Assembly (NCBI GenBank): GCA_028290085.1
Contig: JAQGKN010000588.1
Span: 1-13,070 of the forward strand
Direction of reading: 5' to 3'
Length of the DNA: 13,070 nucleotides
Source: Hyphomicrobiales bacterium
Lineage (GTDB): Bacteria; Pseudomonadota; Alphaproteobacteria; Rhizobiales; Beijerinckiaceae
In this document: in pieces, positions 12,764 to 13,070 of the stretch
Position numbering within the stretch: position 1 is the first letter of the stretch
Layout of the letters: each line of letters starts with the position of its first letter
The notes under the pieces: generated by a model
What the model was told of the DNA's origin: nothing
The model's database searches: none
Seen by the model: the letters and a program-made list of their open reading frames with translations, nothing else
Translations under genes and position numbers: made by a program

Positions 12764-13070
12764 TTAGCCAAATGCCAGCTGACGAACTTTCTCGAGATCG
12801 GCGACAAATGCATCGTATTCGCGCGCCTTGTCCAACTCATCGCGCAGGCGCAGCAGGAAGGACGGGTGCACGGTGACGAAGACGTCGCCGAAAAACGGCG
12901 AGGTGAGCACCTGCCCGCGCGTCTTCAGCACCGAATGACTGGCACCTGTGAGGCTGCGCACCGCCGTTGCGCCAAGGGCAATGGTCAGTTTTGGTTTCAG
13001 CTAAGCCGCCTCCTCCTCGAGCCACCATCGGCACGCGTCGATCTCCGCAACATTCGGCTATTTGTGCAGG
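12764..13070 (-). pseudogene. UdgX-type uracil-DNA glycosylase gene, broken by two in-frame TAG codons (off right edge)
   Basis: The C-terminal 100 or so codons of a UdgX-family protein (uracil-DNA glycosylase superfamily). Seen after the second stop: LKPKLTIALGATAVRSLTG, a GQVLTSPF stretch, and motif III VTVHPSFLLRL with its conserved His. The same frame reads on upstream as PNVAEIDACRWWLEEEAA, which also fits the family. TAG codons interrupt it at 13058-13060 and 13001-13003. Both sides stay in one frame, so these are base substitutions and not frameshifts. The TAA end is at 12764. No start codon with a ribosome-binding site is seen after the stops, so the remaining 79 codons are probably not expressed as a protein. 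Its 5' part is outside the window. A decayed gene is the simplest reading. Confidence 0.8.

Overview
The window looks like a chromosomal stretch from a high-GC alphaproteobacterium, probably Hyphomicrobiales (Rhizobiales). This is inferred from gene families seen, not from a marker gene. The clues are an orphan tricarboxylate-type periplasmic receptor, a single-domain response regulator, a PhnA-like membrane protein, a DUF6295 protein, a UdgX-like remnant, and promoter sites matching the alphaproteobacterial EcfG general-stress sigma consensus. I see no rRNA, tRNA, CRISPR, transposase or phage genes. TGA is the commonest stop (11 genes), TAA ends 3, and no gene here ends in TAG.

Layout, left to right. 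A truncated crotonase-fold gene (-) runs off the left edge and is divergent from an MFS transporter (+). The MFS gene meets a receiver-only response regulator (-) stop to stop with no gap. Next come a Bug/TctC-type periplasmic binding protein and a ThDP-dependent enzyme (+), joined by a long intercistronic hairpin and closed by a strong terminator. From 5673 to 6001 lies a compact non-coding block. It holds a 26-bp tandem duplication over the ThDP stop codon, the terminator, a 24-residue hydrophobic microprotein gene (-), EcfG-type promoter sites on both strands, and a leader hairpin for the membrane protein gene (+), which also ends in a strong terminator.

A minus-strand run then reads crotonase, LysR regulator, NAD(P)-dependent dehydrogenase and LigI-like amidohydrolase. 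Its first gene is divergent from a D-2-hydroxyacid dehydrogenase (+). The two divergent leaders are near-perfect mirror images, each exactly 30 nt from its start codon. The right end carries DUF6295 and dienelactone hydrolase genes (-), and then a broken UdgX-family gene with two in-frame TAG codons that runs off the right edge.

Working together: crotonases, a lactonase-like amidohydrolase, a dienelactone hydrolase, two dehydrogenases, a ThDP carbon-carbon lyase type enzyme, a secondary transporter, a periplasmic receptor and a LysR regulator suggest accessory catabolism of small carboxylic or aromatic-derived acids. The substrate cannot be read from sequence, and it is not certain that all these genes serve one pathway. 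The central membrane protein and microprotein look like a separate general-stress module.
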